From Sphingobacterium composti (lineage in GTDB: Bacteria; Bacteroidota; Bacteroidia; Sphingobacteriales; Sphingobacteriaceae), in assembly GCF_009829075.1 (NCBI RefSeq), contig NZ_WUQZ01000028.1, positions 1 to 36,586 of the forward strand: 36,586 nucleotides of DNA. Direction: 5' to 3'. Below the pieces are notes generated by a model. It saw only the letters and a program-made list of their open reading frames with translations, was not told where the DNA came from and did no database searches. Shown here one piece after another: positions 6,903-16,000 of the stretch (position 1 is the stretch's first letter; each line of letters opens with the position of its first letter). The position numbers were made by a program, and so were the translations under genes.

Positions 6903-6918
6903 TAAATCTGGCTTTTTT
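6892..6918 (+). terminator. Intrinsic terminator overlapping the rbfA stop codon
   Basis: A 9-bp perfect stem (AGCCAGATT at 6892-6900 with AATCTGGCT at 6905-6913) with a 4-nt loop is followed by T6. The 5' arm encodes the last rbfA codons, and the stop codon at 6900-6902 spans the arm-loop junction. The T-run ends only four bases before the aat ATG. Confidence 0.85.
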
Positions 6919-6922
6919 GATA

Positions 6923-7600
6923 ATGATATTTCGATTAGACAAAAAACATATGCTATTTCCAGACCCTTCACTCGCTGAAGAAGATGGCTTATTGGCTGTA
7001 GGTGGGGATTTGCAATTGAAACGACTGCTAAATGCATATGCAAATGGTATTTTTCCATGGTATTCGGATGATACACCTATACTTTGGTACGCTCCTCATG
7101 AACGATTTGTGTTATATCCACAAGAAATAAAAATCAGCAAATCGATGTCCAAATTTTTGTCAAAAGAGGAATTTGCTATCACTTTTAATGAGGATTTTGA
7201 ACAAGTCATAAGGAATTGTGCTAGGATAGAAAGAAAAGACCAAGATGGAACTTGGATAGTCGATGAAATGCAATCTGCTTATATCAATTTGCATAAACAA
7301 GGTTTTGCGCATAGTATAGAAGTTTGGGAAAATGAAACGCTTGTAGGTGGATTGTATGGCGTATTGGTAGGAAGAGTTTTTTGTGGAGAAAGTATGTTTT
7401 CAAAAGTGTCTAATGCGTCCAAAGTAGCTTTGATTTATTTGTGTCAACAATTTGATTTAGAATTAGTCGATTGTCAGATTCATTCCGAGCATTTAGAATC
7501 GATGGGAGCAAAGCTTATTGATTCCAAAATATTTTATAATTTGCTGAATAATCAAGAATATACTGCCCATGGATTACAAAAGCTATTTCGACATTCCTAG
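6923..7600 (+). CDS. aat: Leucyl/phenylalanyl-tRNA--protein transferase
   Basis: It adds Leu or Phe from charged tRNA to proteins with N-terminal Arg or Lys, making them N-degron substrates for ClpS/ClpAP. The family motifs are in order: FPDPSLAEEDGLLAVGGDL, the block NGIFPWYSDDTPILWYAPHERFVL, then GTWIVDEMQSAYINLHKQGFAHSIEVW, then GGLYGVLVGRVFCGESMFSKVSNASK, then DCQIHSEHLESMGA. The length of 225 residues is normal. The frame opens with a TTG at 6917, but the ATG at 6923 lies just past the terminator T-run and gives the usual N-terminus. The 3' end overlaps the next gene by 32 nt, suggesting translational coupling. Confidence 0.95.
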   Translation: MIFRLDKKHMLFPDPSLAEEDGLLAVGGDLQLKRLLNAYANGIFPWYSDDTPILWYAPHERFVLYPQEIKISKSMSKFLSKEEFAITFNEDFEQVIRNCARIERKDQDGTWIVDEMQSAYINLHKQGFAHSIEVWENETLVGGLYGVLVGRVFCGESMFSKVSNASKVALIYLCQQFDLELVDCQIHSEHLESMGAKLIDSKIFYNLLNNQEYTAHGLQKLFRHS

Positions 7601-8651
7601 TGATATCACATATCTGAATACATCTGGAAACGGTTTGATGCCAAGTACACATTATAAATGGCGGGAGGAACGAGAGAAAAAGTTTTTTGACATCAGAGGT
7701 GATTTACGCGACCAACAAGGAACTTTTATAGCTAATGTAAAGGCTGAATTTGGAGAATTATTTAATTGTCCTGTTCAGAATTTATTTGCTGTGCCTAATT
7801 TTTCTTTTGGATTACATACACTTTTGAATGGAATGCCAAAAGGATTGCGATATGCGATTTTGGAGGAAGATTATCCTTCGTTAAATTATCCTATTATCAG
7901 CCGTCAATTGGATTATGTTAGCATACCAGTTAATGAGAATTTGGAGGATAATATTGAGGATATTTTGCAGTCGAATGGTATTGATGTTTTGGTCTTTAGC
8001 ATTGTCCAATATATTAAGGGAATTAAGATTGATTTGAATTTCGTAAAGAAATTAAAGTTAAAATTTCCAAATTTGCTTATAATAGGTGATGCGACGCAAT
8101 ATTTGGGGACAGAACCGTTTGATTTTCTGAATTCAGGATTTGATGTTGTTGGCGGTTCAGGATATAAGTGGATGATGGCGGGTTTTGGAAACGGTTATAT
8201 GATGATTTCGGACAACGTGAAATCTATGCTCTATGTAGATGCTCAGCTAGGAGAAAGGCCAAAAGAAGCGATGTGGTCTGCAAAAAGTATATTGGATACT
8301 TTCTTTGAACCTGGTCATCAAGATACATTGAGTCATGGAACTTTATTGCAATCGGTACGATTGTTTAAAGAAATTGGACTAGATAATATTCAACAACAGC
8401 TTAAAGATATTACGCAATATGCGTATCAAAAATTCGACGAAAGAGGCTTATTGTTGACAGAAATTAAGAACAGAAAAGTAAAATCTTCATTGATTAATAT
8501 ACAAATAGCTCCAAAGCATTATGATTTGCTGATGTCTAATGGAATTAAATGTTTTCCGCGCGGAACTGGAATTCGAATAGGAATTCATTTGTATAATACG
8601 AAGGAGGATATAGATAAATTGATAGCGGTGATTGATAAAATAGAGAAATAA
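7569..8651 (+). CDS. PLP-dependent aminotransferase class V-fold enzyme
   Basis: This 360-residue cytoplasmic enzyme has the fold of cysteine desulfurases and class V aminotransferases. Visible landmarks are the N-terminal YLNTSGNGLMPS, the cofactor aspartate D174 in IGDATQYLGTEPFDF, and the Schiff-base lysine K200 in GGSGYKWMMAGFGNGYM. A second active-site block is PGHQDTLSHGTLLQSV. The C-terminal domain ends with FPRGTGIRIGIHLYNTKEDID. The cysteine-bearing loop needed for desulfuration is not evident, so an aminotransferase or kynureninase-like role is more likely. The substrate is unknown. The ATG at 7569 lies within the end of aat, and the DUF2027 gene follows after one base. Confidence 0.88.
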   Translation: MDYKSYFDIPSDITYLNTSGNGLMPSTHYKWREEREKKFFDIRGDLRDQQGTFIANVKAEFGELFNCPVQNLFAVPNFSFGLHTLLNGMPKGLRYAILEEDYPSLNYPIISRQLDYVSIPVNENLEDNIEDILQSNGIDVLVFSIVQYIKGIKIDLNFVKKLKLKFPNLLIIGDATQYLGTEPFDFLNSGFDVVGGSGYKWMMAGFGNGYMMISDNVKSMLYVDAQLGERPKEAMWSAKSILDTFFEPGHQDTLSHGTLLQSVRLFKEIGLDNIQQQLKDITQYAYQKFDERGLLLTEIKNRKVKSSLINIQIAPKHYDLLMSNGIKCFPRGTGIRIGIHLYNTKEDIDKLIAVIDKIEK

Positions 8652-8652
8652 G

Positions 8653-9300
8653 ATGAATTTGAAAATAGGTGATTTAGTACGATTCATAGATGAGCCAATC
8701 GAAGGACATATCACATCTATGCAAGCGAATGATATAATAGGGGTAACTGATGATACGGGGTTTGAAATCCCTGTATTGCGTACTAAAGTTACTTTGGTGC
8801 ATGGGAATATGCGCACAATAGAGGATGAGATAGATGATTTACCAACGCAAGCAAATTTGCCCTTTGTTGATAAAGGTATTTATATCGGTGTAGCAGGTGA
8901 ACAAAAGGATGGTTTAGCGAAATTTTATATTATCAATGAAACTTCGTTTGAGCTTTTAGTATCTGTTTCAGAAGTTTCAGGTTCTAAAACAACAGGAATA
9001 TTTGCGAATGCTGTACCTAAGCATGATTTTGCTCAAATCTATACGGCAAACTTTTCGGCAGTAGGGAAATGGCCAACTTTCCAGTTACAAATAATACGCC
9101 ATACGCGATTAGCCCAAACACAGACCCAACCGATTAGTAAGGAATTTCGTGTGAAACCTTTGGATTTGATTAATTCTAAAGAGCGTGTTGAAATGCTCAA
9201 TGAGAAAGTTTGGCTGTATGAAATTGATAAAATCGAAGAGGATATTGGTCTCGATAAATTGAAATCTCATTTTATTTCGCATAGACCGAAGGGAAGATAA
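8653..9300 (+). CDS. DUF2027-type protein lacking the C-terminal Smr domain
   Basis: The N-terminus (LKIGDLVRFIDEPIEGHITSM, then GVTDDTGFEIPVLRTKVTLVH) matches the SH3/KOW-like start of the Bacteroidota DUF2027 family. The middle (residues 75-165: IYIGVAGEQKDGLAKFYIINETSFELLVSVS) is the family's beta-sandwich. Full-length relatives, as I know them, run to about 330-380 residues and end in an Smr nuclease-like domain. This one stops at 215 after KSHFISHRPKGR and has no Smr motif. An intrinsic terminator follows directly, so it does not look like a recent break in the window. The function is unknown. It is probably co-transcribed with the PLP enzyme. Confidence 0.8.
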   Translation: MNLKIGDLVRFIDEPIEGHITSMQANDIIGVTDDTGFEIPVLRTKVTLVHGNMRTIEDEIDDLPTQANLPFVDKGIYIGVAGEQKDGLAKFYIINETSFELLVSVSEVSGSKTTGIFANAVPKHDFAQIYTANFSAVGKWPTFQLQIIRHTRLAQTQTQPISKEFRVKPLDLINSKERVEMLNEKVWLYEIDKIEEDIGLDKLKSHFISHRPKGR

Positions 9301-9305
9301 GTGTA

Positions 9306-9334
9306 AAGTCCTAGTGTTTTGCTAGGACTTTTTT
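9306..9334 (+). terminator. Intrinsic terminator after the DUF2027 gene
   Basis: A 9-bp perfect stem (AAGTCCTAG with CTAGGACTT) around a 7-nt loop runs into a T6 tract, six bases past the stop codon. It closes the rbfA/aat-DUF2027 gene group. Confidence 0.9.
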
Positions 9335-9484
9335 GTTGTCATAATCATTATAATTGAAAAAGTGAAACTTAAAGCTTATATAATGACATAAAAATATTAG
9401 GGTAAGCGTCTGAAAAGTAGTATCTTTCTAATGATTAGATTGTTGGGGGGAAACGAGCACAACAATTAAGACATTTGCCAAATT

Positions 9485-12130
9485 ATGAGAAAGCTTCTTT
9501 TTGCAATAATTATTTTATTTTGCCATCAAACTCTATTAGCTAATAAGCTCATTCCTAATGGAAAACCAATTGATTTAAGATGTGAACATCTTATCAATCC
9601 TTTAGGTATTGATAATCCACAACCTCGATTTTCTTGGAAGCTAAACGATGATCGTAAGGGTGCTATTCAACAAGCTTATCAAATACTAGTAAGTGAAGAT
9701 TCTATTTCTTTAGAGCAAAACAAAAAATTGTATTGGGATACGGGGAAAATGTTTAAATCCGACATTTTAATCACATATACTGGAAAGGTTTTAGTACCGC
9801 AGAAGAGATATTATTGGAAAGTGATTGCATGGGATAAAGATGGGAAAACTAATTCATCTTCGATAGCTAGGTTCGAAACGGGAATGATGGGGCTAAATAG
9901 TTGGAAGGGATCGTGGATTAGTGACCATCATGACATTCATTACAAACACGCTCCTTATTTTAGAAAGGAATTCAATACCACTAAAAAGATCAAATCTGCA
10001 CGAGCGTATATAGCTGTTGCGGGATTATATGAGCTTTCTATCAACGGTAAGCGAGTAGGAGATCATTTTTTGGATCCAATGTATACACGATTTGATCGGA
10101 GAACATTATATGTCACGCATGATGTGACCAAGCATTTGCAATTGGGGGAAAATGCAGTTGGTGTTATATTAGGAAATGGCTGGTATAATCATCAGTCGTT
10201 GGCAGTGTGGGATTTTCATCATGCGCCTTGGCGCGGAAGGCCGACTTTTTGTATGGATATTCGAATTGAATATGAAGATGGTTTTGCAGAAACAATAAAA
10301 ACGGAGCGGGACTGGAAAACTTCTTCAGGACCAATAATAGCGAATAGCATTTATACGGGTGAACATTATGATGCGCGGTTGGAGCATAATGGTTGGGATT
10401 TACCCGATTTTGATGATTCTAAATGGCAAAGAGTACGTTATCGAAGTGTTCCTTCGAATAATTTGGTTGCTCAACAAATTGCACCTATCCGATTAATTAG
10501 AGAATATAAGCCCATTTCTGTTAAAAAATTGGATGACAAAACTTATCTCTTTGATATGGGGCAGAATATGGCTGGTATTTCTAAAATAAAAGTTTATGGA
10601 AAGGAAGGAACCATTATAAGAATTTCGCACGGAGAACGTTTACACGAAAATGGACGACTAGATCTTTCTAATATAGATGTTTATTATTTAGGAGATAAAG
10701 AAAAAGATCCTTTTCAAACCGATATTTTGATTCTTAGTGGCAAGAAAGAGGATGAATTTATGCCAAAGTTTAATTATAAAGGGTTTCGGTATGTAGAGGT
10801 TACAAGTTCTGAGCCTATTGATTTGAATGAGACAAATCTAGTGTCTTATTTCGTACATAGTGATGTCGAACAAAAAGGAAATGTTCACACTTCTTCTACG
10901 TTGGTTAACAACCTTTGGAAAATTACAAATAATGCTTATTTGTCTAATTTGATGGGCTACCCAACTGACTGTCCACAGCGAGAAAAAAATGGTTGGACTG
11001 GAGATGGGCATTTAGCTATTGAGACAGCTTTATACAATTACGATGGAATCACTGTATACGAAAAGTGGTTGGCTGATCATCGCGATGAGCAGCAGCCTAA
11101 TGGAGTTTTGCCCGATATTATTCCGACAGGCGGGTGGGGTTATGGTACTGATAATGGTTTGGATTGGACGAGTACAATTGCCATTATTCCGTGGGAGGTC
11201 TATCAGTTTTATGGTGATAGTAAGCTGTTGAAGGATTGCTATGAAAACATTAAACGTTATGTAGATTATGTAAATGGAATTAGTGTGGATGGTTTGACGA
11301 CATTTGGTCGGGGTGATTGGGTTCCTGTGAAATCCACTTCAAATAAGGAATTGACTTCTTCGGTTTATTTCTATGTTGATGCCAAAATTCTCGCTAATGC
11401 AGCTAAACTTTTTGGTAAACTAGAGGATTACAAGTTTTATTCGGCTTTAGCTGATAAGATTAAAATTGCAATCAATACAAAATTTTTAAATCGAGAGTCT
11501 GGAATTTATGCTTCGGGTACTCAGACAGAATTGAGTGTGCCTTTGCATTGGGGTTTAGTGCCAGATGATATGATCGCTAAAGTTGCCGCTAACTTGAATC
11601 AAAAGGTTATTGAATCAAATTTTCACTTGGATGTAGGCGTTCTTGGTGCTAAAGCATTGCTGAATGCACTAAATAATCATGGCTACAGTGAATCGGCTTA
11701 TAAAGTTGCTGTGCAAAATACTTACCCTTCCTGGGGATGGTGGGCTGTGAATGGAGCTACTACTTTATTAGAAAATTGGGACTTAAATGCTAAACGAGAT
11801 ATTTCGGACAACCATATGATGTTTGGTGAAATAGGAGGTTGGTTTTTTAAGTCAATAGGTGGTATTTTACCAGATCCACAGCTTCCAGGTTTTAGGCATA
11901 TACTTTTGAAACCTATTTTTCCAGAAGGTTTAGATAAGTCAGAAGTTTCTCACGAATCGCCTTATGGAAAGATTATTTCTAAGTGGAGTAAAAACAAAAA
12001 AACTATTACTTACGATATTACTATTCCAGCTAATTCATCAGCTACTTTCTACGCACCCAATAATATAGAAGGTGAAAGAGAAATTAAGTTAGAAGCTGGA
12101 AAGCATCAATTGAAATTAAAGTTGAAATAG
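9485..12130 (+). CDS. Secreted alpha-L-rhamnosidase (GH78)
   Basis: It hydrolyses terminal alpha-L-rhamnose from plant glycosides or polysaccharides such as rhamnogalacturonan. The signal peptide (residues 1-19, ending LLAN) predicts export. The domain order is typical of GH78: Ig/FnIII-like region (about 28-135, PRFSWKL), N-terminal lectin-like domain (about 150-330, with AYIAVAGLYELSINGKRVGD), and a linker with FDMGQNMAG. The (alpha/alpha)6 catalytic domain follows from about 465. It carries PTDCPQREKNGWTGDG (about 493-508), WGWWAVNGATTLLENW (about 749) and the DNHMMFGEIGGWFFKSIGG block. A C-terminal beta-domain closes it. The 881-residue length is normal. No SusC/SusD pair, regulator or other glycosidase lies beside it. 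Confidence 0.95.
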   Translation: MRKLLFAIIILFCHQTLLANKLIPNGKPIDLRCEHLINPLGIDNPQPRFSWKLNDDRKGAIQQAYQILVSEDSISLEQNKKLYWDTGKMFKSDILITYTGKVLVPQKRYYWKVIAWDKDGKTNSSSIARFETGMMGLNSWKGSWISDHHDIHYKHAPYFRKEFNTTKKIKSARAYIAVAGLYELSINGKRVGDHFLDPMYTRFDRRTLYVTHDVTKHLQLGENAVGVILGNGWYNHQSLAVWDFHHAPWRGRPTFCMDIRIEYEDGFAETIKTERDWKTSSGPIIANSIYTGEHYDARLEHNGWDLPDFDDSKWQRVRYRSVPSNNLVAQQIAPIRLIREYKPISVKKLDDKTYLFDMGQNMAGISKIKVYGKEGTIIRISHGERLHENGRLDLSNIDVYYLGDKEKDPFQTDILILSGKKEDEFMPKFNYKGFRYVEVTSSEPIDLNETNLVSYFVHSDVEQKGNVHTSSTLVNNLWKITNNAYLSNLMGYPTDCPQREKNGWTGDGHLAIETALYNYDGITVYEKWLADHRDEQQPNGVLPDIIPTGGWGYGTDNGLDWTSTIAIIPWEVYQFYGDSKLLKDCYENIKRYVDYVNGISVDGLTTFGRGDWVPVKSTSNKELTSSVYFYVDAKILANAAKLFGKLEDYKFYSALADKIKIAINTKFLNRESGIYASGTQTELSVPLHWGLVPDDMIAKVAANLNQKVIESNFHLDVGVLGAKALLNALNNHGYSESAYKVAVQNTYPSWGWWAVNGATTLLENWDLNAKRDISDNHMMFGEIGGWFFKSIGGILPDPQLPGFRHILLKPIFPEGLDKSEVSHESPYGKIISKWSKNKKTITYDITIPANSSATFYAPNNIEGEREIKLEAGKHQLKLKLK

Positions 12131-12195
12131 CGGTTCAACTCATTTATGGAAATTGATTAATTCGTTCATCATGCTATTAACCAAATTAGTAGTAT

Positions 12196-12954
12196 ATGAA
12201 ATGTTATGTTGGGCTTTTAAATATTTTATTTCTTTTGGTTGCATGTAGGAGCGAACCAGAATTATCTCAATACTCTAAGATTCCTTTAATATCAAGTCTC
12301 TATTATTTTGCAGATGATAACAGTTATCAATTTTCTTGTGTTGGATTAGGAGATAGTGTAGTTGCGATTTATGAGTATAATCCACATTTGGTTACCATAC
12401 AAAAGTGTACAATTAAAAATAGCAATACGAGAATCAGTTCTTGTTATAGATATATTGGATATAGCCTACTTTATAGTAATTTAGGGGAAAAGTACTTTAA
12501 TTTGTTAAACTTTCCGTTTAATATAAATCAGTTAGATGTTAATAGTATATTTAAGTTCTACAATACCCGATTTGTACGTTTAGATTCTATTGAATTTTGG
12601 AATAGGACATCTCTATTTTTAGATTCAATTGTGTTTGACCTTTCCAGAGATAAGTATTTATTGGATTTTACTTATTCTAATCAAAAAGTAGATCAAAATA
12701 TATCAATAGATCAGTGGGCTTTAAGTAAAAATATTGGTAGAGATGCTACTAGCTTGCCAAAATTGTTTTTTGAAGTGGAGATTGATAAACTAGGGAATAT
12801 AGTAGCTGTCGATTATAATTCTTGGGGAAAAGAAATTTATAAAGATCTTATAGTTGGGCTAAAACCAATATTATTTAATAAATCATTACAACCTTATAGT
12901 TTTTTGGGATACCCAGTAAGAGTTAAGATGACTGTTGGGGTAATTATAAAGTAA
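12196..12954 (+). CDS. Putative lipoprotein with a TonB-C-like tail
   Basis: I do not recognise the whole protein. The N-terminus has a lipobox (LLVAC, cysteine at residue 17), so it is probably a lipid-anchored envelope protein. Residues 18-185 show no known motif. The last 65 residues (LFFEVEIDKLGNIVAVDYNS…YPVRVKMTVGVIIK) resemble the TonB C-terminal fold. That tail has a beta-hairpin 'V.ID..G.I..V', a helix, then 'G.PV.VK..V.V.I'. In Bacteroidota such tails occur on many proteins unrelated to siderophore uptake. It is AT-rich, with 112 nt to the next gene. An N-terminal membrane anchor for TonB and a Pro-rich spacer are both missing. Confidence 0.7.
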   Translation: MKCYVGLLNILFLLVACRSEPELSQYSKIPLISSLYYFADDNSYQFSCVGLGDSVVAIYEYNPHLVTIQKCTIKNSNTRISSCYRYIGYSLLYSNLGEKYFNLLNFPFNINQLDVNSIFKFYNTRFVRLDSIEFWNRTSLFLDSIVFDLSRDKYLLDFTYSNQKVDQNISIDQWALSKNIGRDATSLPKLFFEVEIDKLGNIVAVDYNSWGKEIYKDLIVGLKPILFNKSLQPYSFLGYPVRVKMTVGVIIK

Positions 12955-13066
12955 GGAATTATTGTAGTGTTGATTTGTTTGTAAATTATTGTTTAACAGT
13001 TTGTTGCGTTTTTTTTGGTAATTATTTATTAAATTAGTATTACCCATTAACCTAATTTTCTAAATT

Positions 13067-16000
13067 ATGAAAAGAAAAATTCTTTTGATAGTATCATTAA
13101 TTATGATACTATTCTCGAGGCAACCTCTTATGTCTCAAACACAACAAGTAGATTCATTACCAGTTTATAATCTTTTTTACTTAAGTAAGTACATTAACTC
13201 CACAGGACTAAATAATAGTGACTCAACTAAACTATATAATAGCCTAATTTCTATCGTTCGTAATTCAAATGCTAATATAACAAATGAAAAAATATTGAAC
13301 TTTATTAATAAACAAGAAGGATTAAAAAAGGAGGGAATCAAAAATATAATTTTAGCGAAGGGTTCTCTCAAAGATTTGCCATCTGCATTTATTAATGATA
13401 CTCCTTTGAATATTCTTATTCAAGAATATTTTGATAATCGAAAAGATATCGAAAATAAGGATTTTAAAATAGAAAATGAAAAAAATCAACTAGTTGAATT
13501 TGTAAATCTATTAAACGATGTAAACATAAACTCTGTTAATGAATTAGATGATAAGGTGAAGAGTTTGTCAGAGGAGTTTAATAAATTAAATGAAACTCAA
13601 AAAAACACACTTGGGAAATATGGTGATATAAAAGATTCATATCAGACATTTAAAGATGCTTTAATTGAAGTTAGTAAAAAGAAGGAAGATTTGATTAAAA
13701 AGTTTAATCATGATATTTCTTATTTACAGATTCCAATACAAGAGACCAATATAGATACTGTTTTGAATAATTTTCAAAACAAACTTAATACATTGAAATC
13801 TAAGGTTCTGTTACAAGATTTTGATTCTTACATGGTAAAAGAAGCTATTTATCAATATGATAAATTATCTGAAGAACAAAAAAACACATTACGAACTCTC
13901 AATAATATTAATATTAAAATATTTTTAGAAAAATTTAGTTCTGAAATGAATTTGATTTCTAAAGATGTTGATAGCGCTAAAGGAAATTTTAAAAATAAAA
14001 TTACTCAAATAGTTGATTCCGTTAATATTAATAAATATAGAAATGAAGATTTAGCAAGATTAAAGAAAACTGAAGAATCAAATAATAAATCACTTGACAC
14101 TATTGTTAGTAATGTTCTCACAATATTAAAAGATGATTTAGATGCTGCTACATTGATTTCAACTCTTGCAAGTGCATATGAAACTCCTACAGTTCAGCAG
14201 ATTCAAATTACTAGTATGATTCAAACTGCTGAGCAAAATTCAGTATCGAGTTTTAAAATTCCATCAGAGTCAGATTTAATAAATGCAGTAGCTATGTTTT
14301 TGGCAAAGCGGGCAAAGCAAGAAGCTATGATTTGGTTTATTGATAGATTAAAGGAGGATATGCATAATCCTTTAATATTCGATGCTTTTCCAAATACATT
14401 CACTTTATTGAGGCAGACAGAATCTTATAACACACCAAATTTTGGACAAGCCTGGCGTTTCGCTCTTTCGCAAGATTTAGTCAAAATGCCAGAAAATCTG
14501 TTAGAGAGTACCTGGGTGAACGAAATTTGGGGTGCAGAATCTAAAGATGATATCGATAATACATTACATATTTTTAAACTAGGTGCAAATATATTTGAAC
14601 TTATTCGTGCTCAATACAATTACCGAGATATTATTAAGTATGTTCATTTGAATAGAAAAAAGCTTAAAGTCAATGCTACTATCTTAAATTATTTTGATTA
14701 TTTGTATATGTTGACCAATGAACTTTATGTTGTAGATAATACCAATAAAGGTTTGATTTATAGATTACTTACGTATGAGGAATTGTCTTCGTTGACCAAA
14801 ACACAATTAGAGATTCTAATTGAACTTGTGAAAATAAAATACGATCCTAAAGTATCCAATTTATTATCAGCAACCACTAGGTTAAATGAGAAAGTTGATT
14901 TTAGTCAACTTGGAAGGGTTTTGCTTTCCCTTTCACAATTTGACAAAATTAGAGAATCATCGGATAAAACTACTGAGGAAAAATTTAGTGCTTCAAGTTT
15001 GTGGACTAACTTGGCTAAGGTAATTGATCAAATTGACTTTGAAACAAGTAGTACTGAATATAAAAATGATTTTCAATTAATGAAAAAATATTTGAATAGT
15101 TTTAAGGATGTCATAAGAATATACGAAAATATTCAAAGTAATAAATTTGACTTAGTATCAAAGGATTTAGTTAATTTATTAGATAATCTTATTCGTAATG
15201 AAAATCGTGATTCGGGTAAATTTACGCTGACTTTCGATTCAAAAACTAAAAGCTTGAAATTTAATAAAAATGAAATAACTAGCATACAAATGCTGAATGG
15301 ATTTAATAAAGATTTCGAGTTAAGCTTTGCAACAGATAATATTTTGGTAAGTGTAAAATCTGGTAATAGAGTTTTTAACCTTAGGAATGAGATAGGTTTA
15401 AAACAGTCAATTCTAAAGGATCCAAAGGGAAATGTGGAAAAATTATATGAAGTAATTGATAGCAGTCTAAAAAAGTTGAATGATGATCATAAGAGAGAGA
15501 CTTTGAAGCTTATTCTTAATGGTAAAAATGCTAAGGTAAATACAATGAAAGGAGATGAGGTTTCAAATCTTGATCTACCTTTTGAAATGAAAAGGGATAC
15601 AAGCTTTACTTTTACAATAGAAAAATATACTAAAAGCTCAATCAAATTAGCTAAACTTAAAGAAGAACTAAAGCTATTAAATTACTTAAATGCAAATACT
15701 AAATCATCAGAATGGAAATCGATAGTAGGTAATAAGTTAGGATTAAACTCACAAGTTGGTGAATTATTAAATTTATTATTCAAGGAGCCAGATACTACTA
15801 ATTACAAAGCGTTGCTTAATATTAAATTACTTGTTGATTTTTATCAATTTAAAACGTCTAAAGAATTGTTATCTCCGCAACAGATTGCTAATACATTACA
15901 ATATGTATATTTGGATGATGATTTTGCAAATAAATATGGGAATAAACTGATTAAGCTTACTTCTTTCTTCTCTGATGTATTTTATGCTTCTGATGGAAAA

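Noticed and set aside
7475..7495. Possible second copy of the GTCATTCCGAG palindrome
   Set aside because: Only CATTCCGAGCAT is shared. It is part of the conserved aat coding sequence (QIHSEHLE) and has no inverted partner.
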